Assembly: GCF_039528515.1 (NCBI RefSeq)
Contig: NZ_BAAALT010000097.1
Span: 1-64,000 of the forward strand
Source of the DNA: Luedemannella flava
GTDB taxonomy: Bacteria > Actinomycetota > Actinomycetes > Mycobacteriales > Micromonosporaceae
Length of the DNA: 64,000 nucleotides
Reading direction: 5' to 3'
This document shows, piece by piece, positions 18,501-28,348 of the stretch (within the stretch, counting starts at the first letter, position 1; every line of letters starts with the position of its first letter). The notes under the pieces were generated by a model that was not told the DNA's origin, searched no databases, and saw only the letters and a program-made list of their open reading frames with translations. A program made the position numbers and the translations under genes.

Positions 18501-18622
18501 CCGTTGGCCAGCAACGCCGAAGCGAGCGTGTCCCCGGCGTACCCCTCGAACGTGACGCCGTCGAAGGTGAAGCGCAGCGCCCGGGCGCGGTCGATGCGCC
18601 CGGCGGACAGATGCCGGCTCAC
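15512..18622 (-). CDS. soxA: Sarcosine oxidase alpha-gamma fusion (SoxA-SoxG)
   Basis: A 1036-residue protein. Residues 1-100 form the SoxA ferredoxin-like N-terminal domain (FTFDGVTFEGYAGDTLASAL). From about 120 comes an NAD/FAD-binding fold (VLVVGAGPVGLSAAADAARE), then from about 490 a GcvT-like aminomethyl/folate domain (GKIEVVGPDAGVFLDRVYTN; MHVLRAEKGYPIIGQDTDG). The last 179 residues (from about 858, DNA 15512-16051) look like SoxG, normally a separate gamma subunit: LPLFAQLNVRAP, VDVSEARVAIAVTGPLA, GCALDLHP, SCAQTVIAR. With SoxB and SoxD it oxidises sarcosine to glycine, passing the methyl group to tetrahydrofolate. The GTG start at 18622 overlaps the soxD stop. The alpha part is compact (about 857 residues). 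Confidence 0.92.
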   Translation of the reverse strand: MSRHLSAGRIDRARALRFTFDGVTFEGYAGDTLASALLANGIHHVSTSVTHGRPRGILTAGSEEPTALVRVDAPYVEPMRTATTVELVDGLVAEPLAGRGRLSGPDGARYDAVWAHCDVLVVGAGPVGLSAAADAAREGARVILVDERPELGGSALDLGTAFETRDLIADDLAVLRSHASSPEVTLLSRTTALGVYDDGFVAAVQHRTDHLPAGAGGTRQRLWRIRAKRILLATGWHERPLAFEGNDLPGVMLASAAVSYLHRYGVLVGRRAVVVTTNDTGHAAAATLAAAGVEVAATVDTRDAYPRIEVFGGTRVQGVAVRDRRYDADVVLVAGGFSPVLQLYSQAGGRLRYDAAIGAMVPDGCRAAVGYISPLPPPSHVPAPQGGYVDLQRDVLVSDVARATGAGLRSVEHVKRYTTAGTAHDQGKTSGFLTSSTVAAGLGTGMELTTFRPPYVPVLFAALAGRDRGALFDPVRETSLHDAHVALGAVFENVGQWRRARYYPRGGESMDEAVDRECRAARGGVAIMDASTLGKIEVVGPDAGVFLDRVYTNVISSLPVGAIRYGVMCGLDGMVFDDGTVARLADDRFLVTTTTGNAARVLDWMEEWLQTEWPDLRVWCTSVTEQWATVAVVGPRARSLLPAGCHDLPFMRWQDAVVAGMPARVCRISFSGELAYEINVPWSRGPALWGALIGTGATPYGTETMHVLRAEKGYPIIGQDTDGTVTPHDLGLSWAVSRTKPDFIGKRSLARPDTSRAGRKHLVGILPLDPSIRLPEGSHLVTDGVPVGHVTSSYHSETLGRTFALALLTSGRHRHGETLAATLLDGPKLRTVPVTVVSPVLHDPDNTRRDGDRAEPVALSASDAARRPLAAFAGDGVHLTELPLFAQLNVRAPAWMPPSTAHVTATHTALWLGPDETLLVSTPESAPSDPSTWPPAGAYSVVDVSEARVAIAVTGPLARQLFAFGCALDLHPTAFPVGSCAQTVIARAPTLLWHPATDDYRMLVRPSFARYTAAWLIDAAAGYGGQPWERVGGTRD

Positions 18623-18861
18623 GGGAGCATCTCGTTCGTCGACGTGTCGCGGCGCAACGTGAACCAGCGGCGGCAGCCGGCCGCGTGCGACCAGCGCTCC
18701 TCCCACGCGCCCTTCGGGTTGGCGCGCACGAACAGGAAGCGGCCCCACTCCTCGTCGCTCAGCGCGGCCGGGTCCGCCGGGTAGGCGACGCCCGCCTGGC
18801 CGCCGTAGTGGAACTCGGTCTCGTTGCGCGGCCCGCACCATGGGCACCGGATGAGCAGCAC
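18619..18861 (-). CDS. soxD: Sarcosine oxidase delta subunit
   Basis: An 80-residue protein with the SoxD pattern: RCPWCGPRNETEF at the start (Cys6 and Cys9), YGGQAGVAYP, LSDEEWGRFLFVR, NPKG, then ERWSHAAGCRRWFTLRRDT. The two N-terminal Cys with the later His and Cys form the zinc site known for this subunit. It stabilises the heterotetramer. It lies between soxB (12-bp gap) and soxA (GTGA overlap), the standard sox order. Confidence 0.93.
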   Translation of the reverse strand: MLLIRCPWCGPRNETEFHYGGQAGVAYPADPAALSDEEWGRFLFVRANPKGAWEERWSHAAGCRRWFTLRRDTSTNEMLP

Positions 18862-18873
18862 TCCGACTCCGTT

Positions 18874-20076
18874 TCAGTGCGCCACGGCGGCGGCGCCGTG
18901 CTCGTCGACGAGGGCCCCGGTGGTGAACCGCTCCAGCGCGAACGGCACCGCGAGCGGGTGCGGGCGGCCGTGCGCGATCGTGTCGGCGTAGACCCAGCCG
19001 ATGCCGGGGGTGGCCTTGAAGCCGCCCGTACCCCAGCCGCAGTTGACGAGCAGGCCGTCGATGCCGGTCGGGCCGATGATCGGCGATGCGTCGGGGGAGA
19101 CGTCCACGATGCCGCCCCAGGTGCGCAGCACGTGCGCGCCCGCGAAGACCGGGAACAGCTCCAGCGCGGCGGCCATCTGCGCCTCGATGACGTGCAGGCC
19201 GCCGCGCTGGGTGTACGAGTTGTACGCGTCGATGCCGGCACCCATGACGAGTTCGCCCTTGTGGGCCTGGCTGACGTACACGTGCACGGCGTTGGACATG
19301 ACCACCGTGGGGTGGATCGGCTCCAGCAGCTCGGAGACCAGGGCCTGCAGCGGGTGGCTCTGCAGCGGCAAGGGCAGGCCGACCATGGCGGCGAGCACGC
19401 TAGTGTGCCCGGCCGCGGACAGGGCGACCGTCCCGGCGCGGATGTCGCCCCGGGTTGTGCTCACCCCCACGAGTCGGGTGCCGTCGCGCAGGAAGCCGGT
19501 GACCTCGCAGTTCTGGATCAGGTCGACGCCGAGCGCGTCCGCGCCCCGGGCGAAGCCCCACGCCACGTGGTCGTGCTTGGCGATGCCGGCGCGCGGCTGG
19601 TAGGTGGCGCCCAGCACGGGATAGCGCAGGCCCGGGTCCGTATTGACGATCGGACACAGCCGCGTGATCTCGTCCGGCGTGAGCCAGTCCGCGTCGATGC
19701 CGGCCAGGCGGTTGGCGTGCACCCGACGCACGCCGTCGCGCACGTCCTGCTCGGAGTGGGCCAGGTTGAGCACGCCCCGCTGGCTGAACAGCAGCGGGTA
19801 CTCCAGCTCCTCCTCAAGGCCCTCCCACAGCTTGAGGGCGTGCTCGTAGATGCCGGCGCTGGCCTCCCACAGGTAGTTCGAGCGGATGATCGTCGTGTTG
19901 CGGGCCATGTTGCCGCCCGCGAGCCACCCCTTCTCGAGTACGGCCACGTCGGTGATGCCGTGGTTGCGGGCGAGATAGTAGGCGGTGGCCAGCCCGTGCC
20001 CGCCGGCACCGACGATGACGACCTCGTAGGTGCGTCGGGGGTCGGGGTTGCGCCACAGATGTGCCGGATGCGTCAC
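18874..20076 (-). CDS. soxB: Sarcosine oxidase beta subunit
   Basis: A 400-residue FAD-dependent amine oxidase-fold subunit. Its Rossmann motif is VVIVGAGGHGLATAYYLAR (about 20-38), followed by VLEKGWLAGGNMARNTTIIRS, where SoxB binds its flavins, and a C-terminal NCGWGTGGFKATPG flavin motif. It carries the sarcosine oxidation site. GTG 20076 overlaps the stop of the upstream dimethylglycine dehydrogenase-like gene (GTGA), so the whole set is coupled. Length is typical. The reading frame is open far upstream, but that part is the antisense-frame shadow of the neighbour. Confidence 0.95.
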   Translation of the reverse strand: MTHPAHLWRNPDPRRTYEVVIVGAGGHGLATAYYLARNHGITDVAVLEKGWLAGGNMARNTTIIRSNYLWEASAGIYEHALKLWEGLEEELEYPLLFSQRGVLNLAHSEQDVRDGVRRVHANRLAGIDADWLTPDEITRLCPIVNTDPGLRYPVLGATYQPRAGIAKHDHVAWGFARGADALGVDLIQNCEVTGFLRDGTRLVGVSTTRGDIRAGTVALSAAGHTSVLAAMVGLPLPLQSHPLQALVSELLEPIHPTVVMSNAVHVYVSQAHKGELVMGAGIDAYNSYTQRGGLHVIEAQMAAALELFPVFAGAHVLRTWGGIVDVSPDASPIIGPTGIDGLLVNCGWGTGGFKATPGIGWVYADTIAHGRPHPLAVPFALERFTTGALVDEHGAAAVAH

Positions 20077-22526
20077 GCGCGCAGCCTCGTCATCGCCGGG
20101 TCGAACAGCGGCGCGTTCGCGACCACCGCGTCGACGCGCTGGTCGAAGTAGCCGATCTGCACCTCGCGGCCCGGCACGGCGAGGGCCGCGGGCAACCAGG
20201 CGTACGCGATGCCCTTGCCGACCGTGTACCCGTAGCCGGCGCTGGTGACGTAGCCGACGCAGCCCGTCCCGTCGTACACCGGCTCCTTGCCCATGACCAC
20301 GTCGACCGGGTCGTCGATGGTGAGGCAGGCCAGGCGCCGGCCGGGGCCCGCCGCGGCGCGCAGCAGGAGCGCCTCGCGGCCCACGAACTCGCGGCCGTCG
20401 GTCAGCTTCACGGCGAAGTCCAGCCCCGCCTCGAACGGGTCGTGCTCGTCGGTCATGTCGACCCCGTACGCCCGGTAGCCCTTCTCGAGGCGCAGGCTCG
20501 TGAAAGCGCCCCGGCCGGCCGCGATCGCGTCGTGACGCCGGCCCGCGTCCCAGAGCGCGTCCCACAGCGCCAGCCCGTGATCGGCGTCCGTGTACAGCTC
20601 GTAGCCGAGCTCGCCGACGTAGGACAGCCGCAGCGCGGTGACCGGCGCGGCGCCGATGTGGGCGCGGGCGCCCTGGAAGTAGCGCAGGTGGTCGAGTTCC
20701 CCGGTCAGGTCGCGGATCAGGTCGCGGGCGCGCGGGCCCCAGACGCCGACGCAGCAGGTCGCGCCGGTGATCTCGGTGACCCGCACCGGGGCGTCGATCG
20801 CGTCGGCGTGCCGGGTGAGCCAGTCGAGGTCCAGGTGCCCGTTGACGCCGACCTGGTAGTGGTCCTCGCCCAGTCGCGCGACGGTCACGTCGCTGCGGAT
20901 GCGCCCGGCCGCGTCGAGCAGCAGGCAGTAGGTGACAGATCCGACGGAACGGTCCACGTTGCCGGTGGTGAGCCAGCGCAGGAGTGCCGTCGCCCCCGGC
21001 CCGGTGACCGCGACGCGGCGCAGCGGCGTCATGTCGTAGAACGCGACCGCCTCCCGGGTGTGGCGCGCCTCGGCGCCGACCATCGGCGACCAGTGCCGCG
21101 CGGCCCAGCTGTTCGGCGCGGTGACCTCGTAGCGGTCGAGCAGGCCGGCGTTCGCCTCGAACCAGTGCGGGCGCTCGTAGCCACCGGCCTCCAGGAAGTA
21201 GCCGCCGAGCGCCTGGTGGCGGGGGTAGAACGGGCTGGTGCGGATGGGCCGCAGCTCGACCATCGGGTCGAGCGGGTGCAGCACGTCGTACACCTCGATG
21301 TAGTTGCGTCTGTTCCTCGTCTCGACGTAGACGGGCCCGAGCTGGTAGGGCTCGAACCGGTTGACGTCGCACTCGTGCAGCGCGAACGACTCGCTGCGCC
21401 CCTCGACCAGCCACTCCGCGACGGCCTTCGCGACCCCCGCCGAGTGGGTGACCCACACGGCCTCGGCCACCCAGAACCCCGCCACGTCCCGCGCCTCGCC
21501 GAGCAGCGGCATCTGGTCGGGCGTGAACGAGAACAGGCCGTTGATGCCCTCTGCCACGGTCGCGTCCCGCAGCGCGGGGATGAGCTGTTGCGCGGCGGCC
21601 CAGCCGGGGGCGAAGTCGTCCGGGGTGAAGTCCAGCACCGACGGCATGACCTCGGCGTCCTCGACTGACCTGATCTCTTGGGCGGCGACCGGGAGCGGGT
21701 CGTGGCCGTAGTAGCCGACGCCGAGCCGGTCGAACCGCTCCCGCACGTACAGGTCCGCGCCCTGGTGCCGCAGGATGGGCCGGGTCGCTTCGCTCCCCTT
21801 ATCGAGTACGCCCAACGGCGTCGACCACGCCAGCTGATGCGCGAGCGGTGTCAGGGGCAGGCTCACCCCCACCATGGCCGCGACGAGCGGCCCCCAGATG
21901 CCGGCCGCGCAGACGACGATGTCGGCGGGCAGCTCGCCCCGGTCGGTGACCACGGCGGTCACCCGGGGGCGCCCGTTGCCGTCCAGCTCGCTGTCGGTGG
22001 TGGTGCGGATGTCGAGCACCCGGTGCCGGTCCAGGACCTTGACGCCTCGTTGCCGGGCCCGGCTCAGTTGGGCGGCTACGGCGTCGACCGCGTGCACCAG
22101 CCCGTCGGACGGTACGAAGAGGCCGCCGAGGACTTCGTCCCGGTTGAGCAGGTCGTGCTTCCCGACGGTCTCCTGGGCGTCGAGCACGTGCGAGAGCAGG
22201 CCCCAGGAGGTGGCCCAGCCGTGCCGTCGGTGCAGCTCGGCGAGCCTTTCCTCGGTCGTGGCGACCTCAAGACTGCCGGTACGGGTGAAGCACGGCCGCC
22301 CTTCGTGCGTCAGGGCGCCCAGCTTCTCGACCGTGTAGCGGGCCAGCTTCGTCATCGCCTTCGCGCTGTTGACCTGGAACACCAGCCCGGGCGCGTGCGA
22401 CGTGCTGCCACCGGGCCTGGGCAACGCGCCCTGGTCGACGACGGTAACGTCGGTCCAGCCGCGCACGGACAACTCGTCGGCCAGCGCCGCCCCGACCACC
22501 CCGGCGCCCACGATGACAACCTTCAC
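20073..22526 (-). CDS. Dimethylglycine dehydrogenase-like FAD oxidoreductase (DAO-GcvT)
   Basis: An 817-residue two-part enzyme. The N-terminal DAO domain (about 1-370) opens with VKVVIVGAGVVGAALADEL and has the STSHAPGLVFQVN segment of dimethylglycine/sarcosine dehydrogenases. An FAO_M-type linker follows. The C-terminal GcvT-like folate domain (about 430-817) includes VEL..RTSPFYPRH, SYVGELGYELY and TSLRLEKGYRAYG. It would demethylate dimethylglycine to sarcosine with the methyl group going to tetrahydrofolate, one step before sarcosine oxidase, whose genes follow with a GTGA overlap. GTG 22526 has GGGAGGG about nine bases upstream. Sarcosine dehydrogenase is the alternative. Confidence 0.88.
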   Translation of the reverse strand: MKVVIVGAGVVGAALADELSVRGWTDVTVVDQGALPRPGGSTSHAPGLVFQVNSAKAMTKLARYTVEKLGALTHEGRPCFTRTGSLEVATTEERLAELHRRHGWATSWGLLSHVLDAQETVGKHDLLNRDEVLGGLFVPSDGLVHAVDAVAAQLSRARQRGVKVLDRHRVLDIRTTTDSELDGNGRPRVTAVVTDRGELPADIVVCAAGIWGPLVAAMVGVSLPLTPLAHQLAWSTPLGVLDKGSEATRPILRHQGADLYVRERFDRLGVGYYGHDPLPVAAQEIRSVEDAEVMPSVLDFTPDDFAPGWAAAQQLIPALRDATVAEGINGLFSFTPDQMPLLGEARDVAGFWVAEAVWVTHSAGVAKAVAEWLVEGRSESFALHECDVNRFEPYQLGPVYVETRNRRNYIEVYDVLHPLDPMVELRPIRTSPFYPRHQALGGYFLEAGGYERPHWFEANAGLLDRYEVTAPNSWAARHWSPMVGAEARHTREAVAFYDMTPLRRVAVTGPGATALLRWLTTGNVDRSVGSVTYCLLLDAAGRIRSDVTVARLGEDHYQVGVNGHLDLDWLTRHADAIDAPVRVTEITGATCCVGVWGPRARDLIRDLTGELDHLRYFQGARAHIGAAPVTALRLSYVGELGYELYTDADHGLALWDALWDAGRRHDAIAAGRGAFTSLRLEKGYRAYGVDMTDEHDPFEAGLDFAVKLTDGREFVGREALLLRAAAGPGRRLACLTIDDPVDVVMGKEPVYDGTGCVGYVTSAGYGYTVGKGIAYAWLPAALAVPGREVQIGYFDQRVDAVVANAPLFDPAMTRLRA

Positions 22527-22779
22527 CGGCCGCCCTCCCGCGCAGATGCGCTGTGAGCAACACGTCCGAATACCGCAACAAGCCTCCCGGCCGCGGGGTG
22601 GCCCTGTCAACGCCCCGCACGGGTAGCCCGGCGAACGTGCGCCCCTCATACCGCGTAACCCCAGGTCAACGCCGCGATGAGCGTGTGGCGAGCGCCCTTT
22701 GTCGTGGGTACCGTCACCGGGCCGGCCGCTCGGCGGGTGTCGGGTTGCTGAGCCCGCCACCGGCGCGAGACGGACCGGT

Positions 22780-23011
22780 CGCTATATGGGCGCTCTTGGC
22801 GAGGTGCGGGAGGCCTCGCCTCGCTAACTGTGCGCTTCTGGCGAGGTGCGGGACGGCCCGGGCCGCCAACTGTGCACAGTTGGCGGATCCGTGTGGGCGT
22901 GGGTCGCGACGTGTGCACAGTTGGCGACGCTGGAAGCGCGGGCCTCGCTACGTTCGCACCAGTTAGCGACGGTGGAGCGCGGGGCCTCGCCACGTGTGTG
23001 CACATCTGCCG
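22780..23011. repeat. Array B: six 23-24 bp palindromic repeats on a 41-42 bp period
   Basis: Units start at 22780, 22822, 22864, 22905, 22946 and 22988 (intervals 42, 42, 41, 41, 42; mean 41.6). The unit at 22864 is a perfect 22-bp palindrome: CGCCAACTGTG followed by its mirror. Others differ by compensating or single changes (for example CGCTA...TAGCG at 22946, where both arms change together). Spacers are unrelated. The array lies in the 546-bp gap between the dimethylglycine dehydrogenase start and the DUF1707 gene; 22527-22779 otherwise shows only a likely promoter region. Confidence 0.87.
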
Positions 23012-23072
23012 TCGGGGCAGCCGCGTGCGGCCTGCCGGGTGTGCGCTGCGGCGGTGCGGCGGGAGGGGCCGG

Positions 23073-23603
23073 TCAGCGGTCGCGGCGGTCCTTGCGGGCG
23101 TCGCGGCGGGCGTCGCGGCGGGCCTCGCGGTAGGCGCGGCGCTGGTCCTCGGCGTGGTCCGGGTCGATGAAGCTGCGTAACGTGCGGGCCAGGCAGACGG
23201 CGCCCCACGGGCCGATCACCCAGATGGGCCAGAACGTGTTCCAGTAGAAGCCGCCGGCGGCGACCTGCGACGCGGCCCAGATGCCGGTGCAGATGACGGA
23301 CGTGGCGAGCCACGGGCCCCACATGCCGGCCAGCCAGCGGCGCGGGCTGTCGTCGCCGGCGGCCACGGCCGGGTCGGCGGCCGTCGCGCGCGGCGCCAGT
23401 TGGGACTTCGCCTCCGGGGCCACCGACGGCAGGTCGTCGAGCAGGCCGTCCAGCTCGCCGTACGTCCTCGCGGCGTAGGCCTGCTGCAGGCGTTCGTCGT
23501 ACTCGTGCAGGTTGAGGCGGCCTTCGTTGAGCGCCTCACGGAGGCGGTCGGCCACGGCCTGCCGGTCGACGTCGGCGGCCCGCATGTTCGCGCGTTCATC
23601 CAC
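23073..23603 (-). CDS. DUF1707 protein with two membrane helices
   Basis: A 176-residue protein. Residues about 7-60 are the DUF1707 (SHOCT-like) domain: MRAADVDRQAVADRLREAL, EGRLNLHEYDERL and YAARTYGELDGLLDDL. A linker is followed by two hydrophobic helices (WGPWLATSVICTGIWAASQV and FWPIWVIGPWGAVCLA) and a highly charged RRDARRDARKDRRDR tail. Either 23603 or the internal ATG at 23585 could be the start; the domain itself begins at the latter. Such proteins are common membrane proteins of unknown role in actinobacteria. It stands alone behind the proX terminator. Confidence 0.85.
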   Translation of the reverse strand: MDERANMRAADVDRQAVADRLREALNEGRLNLHEYDERLQQAYAARTYGELDGLLDDLPSVAPEAKSQLAPRATAADPAVAAGDDSPRRWLAGMWGPWLATSVICTGIWAASQVAAGGFYWNTFWPIWVIGPWGAVCLARTLRSFIDPDHAEDQRRAYREARRDARRDARKDRRDR

Positions 23604-23658
23604 GACGATGAGGATGCCACCAACGGACGCGAATGACCGCCCGGAGGGCGACAGAAAA

Positions 23659-23690
23659 CGGGCCGGCCGCAGAGAGCTGCGACCGGCCCG
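23659..23690 (-). terminator. Intrinsic terminator of the cvn-proVWX operon
   Basis: CGGGCCGG (23659-23666) pairs with CCGGCCCG (23683-23690), and inner CGCAG pairs with CTGCG around AGAG. On the minus strand a CGTTTTCTG T-run follows directly. It lies 18 bp after the proX stop. Confidence 0.9.
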
Positions 23691-23708
23691 CGACGTGCGG
23701 TGGAGCGA

Positions 23709-24671
23709 CTACTTCAGCCAGGCGGCGACCTTGTCGGGGTTCGCGTCCACCCACTTCTTGGCCGCGTCCTCGTAGCTCACCTTCTTCGAGATGTCGATGG
23801 CCACGGAGTTCTGGTCGTCGTTGGTCCAGGTGAAGTTCTTGATGAGGTTCACCGCGGGGCTGTCCGAGTCGGCGAACTTCTTGCTGACGATCTTGTCGAG
23901 GTCGTACGGCTGGTAGTCGCAGGCGACCTTCTTGGCGTCCGCGTCACAGCCCGGGGTGTACGGCGGCAGGTTCACGTGCTGCAGCGCCACCTCGGAGAGG
24001 AACCACTGCGGCTCGTAGAAGTAGCCGATCAGCCAGGTCTTCTCCGCCTCGGCCTTCTTGAACGCGGCGATGAGCGCGTCCTCGCTGCCGGCGTAGACGA
24101 CCTTGAAGTTGAGGCCCAGGTTCTTCACGAGCGCCTCGTCGTTCGTCACGTACGACGGGTCACCGTCGAGCAGCTGACCCTTGCCGCCCGACTCGGAGGT
24201 CTTGAACTTGTCGGCGTACTTGTTGAGGTTCTTGTAGTCGAGGATGTCGGGGTGCTCCTTGGCCAGCCACGGCGGCACGTACCAGCCGATGATGCCCTTG
24301 TTGCCCGTCAGACCGCTCTCGACGGCGACCTTCTGCTGCTCGATGTACTTCTGCTTGAGGTCGTTGTGGCCCCAGTTCTCCAGGATGACGTCGACCTGGC
24401 CGTTCGCGAACCCCTGCCAGGACACCTCCTCCGTGAGCTCCTTGAGGGTGACCGTGCAGCCCAGCTTCGTCTTCGCGACGTACTGCACCACGGCCGCGTT
24501 CGCCTCGTAGCCGACCCAGGGGTTGACCGCGATCGTGAACGAGCCGCACGGGGCGGCGGCGGCCGTAGCCGGAGCCTCCGTCTGCTCGATCTTCTTGCCA
24601 CAGCCGGCCAGTAGCAGGGTCGCAACGGCGACGCCTGCCATCGCGGTGGCCCAGCGTGTACCTACCTTCAC
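23709..24671 (-). CDS. proX: Glycine betaine/proline ABC transporter, substrate-binding lipoprotein
   Basis: A 320-residue lipoprotein. A signal sequence ends in the lipobox LLLAGC (Cys at about 21), followed by an Ala/Thr linker and an OpuAC domain: FTIAVNPWVGYEANAAVVQY at its start, ELTEEVSWQGFANGQVDVILENWGH, and IGWYVPPWL. Aromatic residues such as those in GWYVP and FYEPQW are positioned like the betaine-binding cage of ProX. AAGGAG at 24681-24686 sits nine bases before GTG 24671, favouring that start over the ATG at 24680. It begins 1 bp after the permease stop, so it is the last gene of the transporter operon. Confidence 0.92.
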   Translation of the reverse strand: MKVGTRWATAMAGVAVATLLLAGCGKKIEQTEAPATAAAAPCGSFTIAVNPWVGYEANAAVVQYVAKTKLGCTVTLKELTEEVSWQGFANGQVDVILENWGHNDLKQKYIEQQKVAVESGLTGNKGIIGWYVPPWLAKEHPDILDYKNLNKYADKFKTSESGGKGQLLDGDPSYVTNDEALVKNLGLNFKVVYAGSEDALIAAFKKAEAEKTWLIGYFYEPQWFLSEVALQHVNLPPYTPGCDADAKKVACDYQPYDLDKIVSKKFADSDSPAVNLIKNFTWTNDDQNSVAIDISKKVSYEDAAKKWVDANPDKVAAWLK

Positions 24672-24672
24672 C

Positions 24673-26696
24673 TCAGACATCTCCTTGTGTTGTGGACGAG
24701 GGGCTTGGGATGGGACGTCGTTGGTTCGGCGCACGCGCCGCGCGCGCGGCGGTCGCCTGGGCGATGCGGTCCAACATGAGTCCCAGGAGGACGATCGCGA
24801 TGCCGGCGGCCAGGCCCTTGCCGAAGACCTTGTTCTGCACCAGGCCGGCCACCACCAGGTAGCCGAGCGCGCCGCTGCCGACCAGGCCGCCCACGACGAC
24901 CATGGACAGCACGTAGTTGAGACCCTGGTTAGCGGCCAGCGCGACCGCGCGCCCGGCCAGCGGCAGCTGCACCTTCGCGATGATCTGCCCGGCCGTCGCG
25001 CCGCTCGCCGTGGCCGCTTCGACGATCGTCGGGGGCACCTCGCGGATGCCGGCGGCGATCAGCTTGATGGTGACGGGCGCGGCGAACACGACGGCCGCGA
25101 TGATCCCGGTGAACCGGCTCGGGTCGAACAGCGCCAGGCAGGGCACGAGGTACACGAACGCCGGCATGACCTGCGCCGCGTCGAGGATCGGGCGCAGCGC
25201 CCGGTCGGCCCGGTCGCTGCGGCCCAGCCACACGCCGAAGGCGACGCCCACGGCGAGCACCAGGGCGGTCGCGATGAGCGTGGCGGCGAGCGTCGTCATC
25301 GCCGCCTCCCAGAGCCCGGTCGCGATGACCAGGCCCAGACAGACCGCGACGATCGGCAGTTGGCGCGGGCCGGCGAGGATCGCGGTGAGGGCCAGGACGG
25401 CCACGCACACGAGCCACCACGGCGACTGGGCGAGCAGCGCCTCAAGGGGATTGATCAGCCCGTACGTCACGGCGTTCTTGATCGCGCCGGTGATGTCGAC
25501 GAGGTTGACCCGGACCCAGTCGGTGGCCGCGTTCACCCCGTCGGCGAGCGCCGTGCCTATGGAGCCATCGCCGGGGAACAGCGCGGCCCAGTAGAACGTG
25601 TACGACAGGTAGACGGCGACCACGGCCCCGACGGCAACGCCGATCACCGCGAGCCGCGGCGGGCGCGTGCGGCGCTCGGCCCGCCGGATCGCGCCCGTGG
25701 TGATGCGGTCCAGGACCACGGCCATGATGACGATCGCGAGGCCGGCGGTGAACGCGCCGCCCGTGTCGTGGATGCGCAGCGACTGCAGCACCGTCGAGCC
25801 CAGGCCCGGCGCGGCGATCAGCGCCGCGATCGTCACCATCGACAGCGCGCACATGGTGGTCTGGTTGATGCCCACGGCGATCATGCGGCGCGCGGCCGGC
25901 AGCCGGACGGTGCGCAGCAGTTGCCAGCCCGTGGCGCCCAGCGACCGGCCGCTCTCCAGGGCCGCGGCGTTCGCGCCGGCGACGCCCAGCGAGGTGATCC
26001 GCACGACGGGGGCGATCGCGTAGATGACCGTGGCGATCACGCCGGTGGCCGGGCCGATGAGGAACAGCAGCGCCAGCGGGGCCAGGTAGGCGAACGTCGG
26101 CAGCGTCTGCGTCAGGTCGAGGACGGGGTTCACCACGCGGGCGACGCGGGGCGACAGGCCCAGCAGGACACCCAGCGGCACGCCGATGACCACACAGATG
26201 AGTACGGCCGTGAGCGTCAGCGCGAGCGTGTCCATGCTCTCGGTCCAGAGCCCGAGCAGCCCGAAGCTCGTGAACCCGGCCGCCGCGAGGACGGCCACCC
26301 GCAGGCCGGCCAGCCGGAACGCCACGGCCGCCAGGAGCGCCACCACGCCGAGCCAGCCGATCACCGGCACGGGCCGCCCGTACGCGGGCTGGCTCAGCAG
26401 CTCCTGCAGGAACGTGGCCAGGGAGTCGACGGTGACCCGGACGCCCTCGACGAACCCCGTGAAGAAGGCGTTGTCGGCCCGGTGGGCGTCGACCCAGTCG
26501 CGCAGCTCGTTGAGCCGGTCGTGTGCCGGGGTCAGGTCGGAGGTGGGCAGGCTCAGCGTGTCCCGCCCGCGCAACGGCCACCAGGCGACCACCCACGCCG
26601 CGAGGACGCCGAGCGCCAGGGCTCCCCTGCCCGGCCGCCGGGCGCGCCAGCGTGCGGCGGGCACGGGCGTGGACCCGGTCGCGGAGACCGTCGCCA

Positions 26697-26697
<1 letters not shown>
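24673..26697 (-). CDS. proW: Betaine ABC transporter permease, two permease domains in one chain
   Basis: A 674-residue membrane protein about twice the usual ProW length. It contains two complete binding-protein-dependent permease domains. The first has its EAA loop at LESGRSLGATGWQLLRTVRL, followed by PAARR. The second has VEAATASGATAGQIIAKVQL, followed by PLAGR. An N-terminal segment with one helix and a long outside loop (TPAHDRLNELRDWVDAHRAD) precedes the first domain. A single polypeptide would thus supply both halves of the channel. The ATG at 26697 overlaps the proV stop. The C terminus is a short Arg/Pro tail. Confidence 0.92.
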
Positions 26698-27754
<1,057 letters not shown>

Positions 27755-27758
<4 letters not shown>

Positions 27759-28348
27759 CGCGTGCCCACCGTGGCCTGGCTCAGGCGGTGCGCGAGCACC
27801 TGTTCGATGAGCGCCACGAGAACGCCCTTGACCGAACCGCGCTGGCGCGCGTCGCACTCGAGGATCGGCACGTCGAGGCTCACGCCGAGGGCCTCGCGGA
27901 TCTCCTCCAGCGCGAACCGGGGCGCGTAGTCGAACGCGTTCACGGCGAGCAGGAAGGGCATGTTCCGGTCCTCGAAGAAGTCGATGGACGGGAAGCTGTC
28001 CTCGATGCGGCGGGTGTCGACCAGGATCACCGCGCCCAGCGCGCCGTCGACCAGGTCCTCCCAGAGGAAGGAGAAGCGGTCCTGACCGGGCGTGCCGAAG
28101 AGGTACAGCAGCAGCGAGGAGTCGAGGCTGATCCGGCCGAAGTCGAGGGCCACGGTGGTGGTGGTCTTGCCGTCGACGCCGGTGGTGTCGTCCACGCCGA
28201 TGGAGATCTCGGTCATGTCGGCCTCTGTCACCAGCGGCTCGATCTCGGAGATGGCCCCGACGAAGGTCGTCTTGCCGACGCCGAAGCCCCCGCTGATCAC
28301 GATTTTCACCGCCATCGGCGGTGACGGTTGGCTAGAGCGCCCGAACAC
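27755..28348 (-). CDS. cvnD: Conservon GTPase CvnD
   Basis: A 197-residue small Ras-like GTPase of the conservon type. The P-loop is GGFGVGKTTF, the switch region includes TTTVALDFGRI, the Walker B-like part is YLFGTPGQDRFSFLW, and base recognition is in VNAFDYA (an NxxD variant). It would act with CvnB and CvnC beneath the CvnA membrane kinase-like sensor, as in the heterotrimeric-G-protein-like complexes described in Streptomyces. The start overlaps cvnC by 17 bp and the stop overlaps proV, so it is coupled on both sides. Confidence 0.94.

Noticed and set aside
16685..18784. Long plus-strand frame opposite soxA
   Set aside because: Arg/Gly/Ala-rich antisense frame produced by high third-position GC; the minus strand encodes recognised protein domains throughout.
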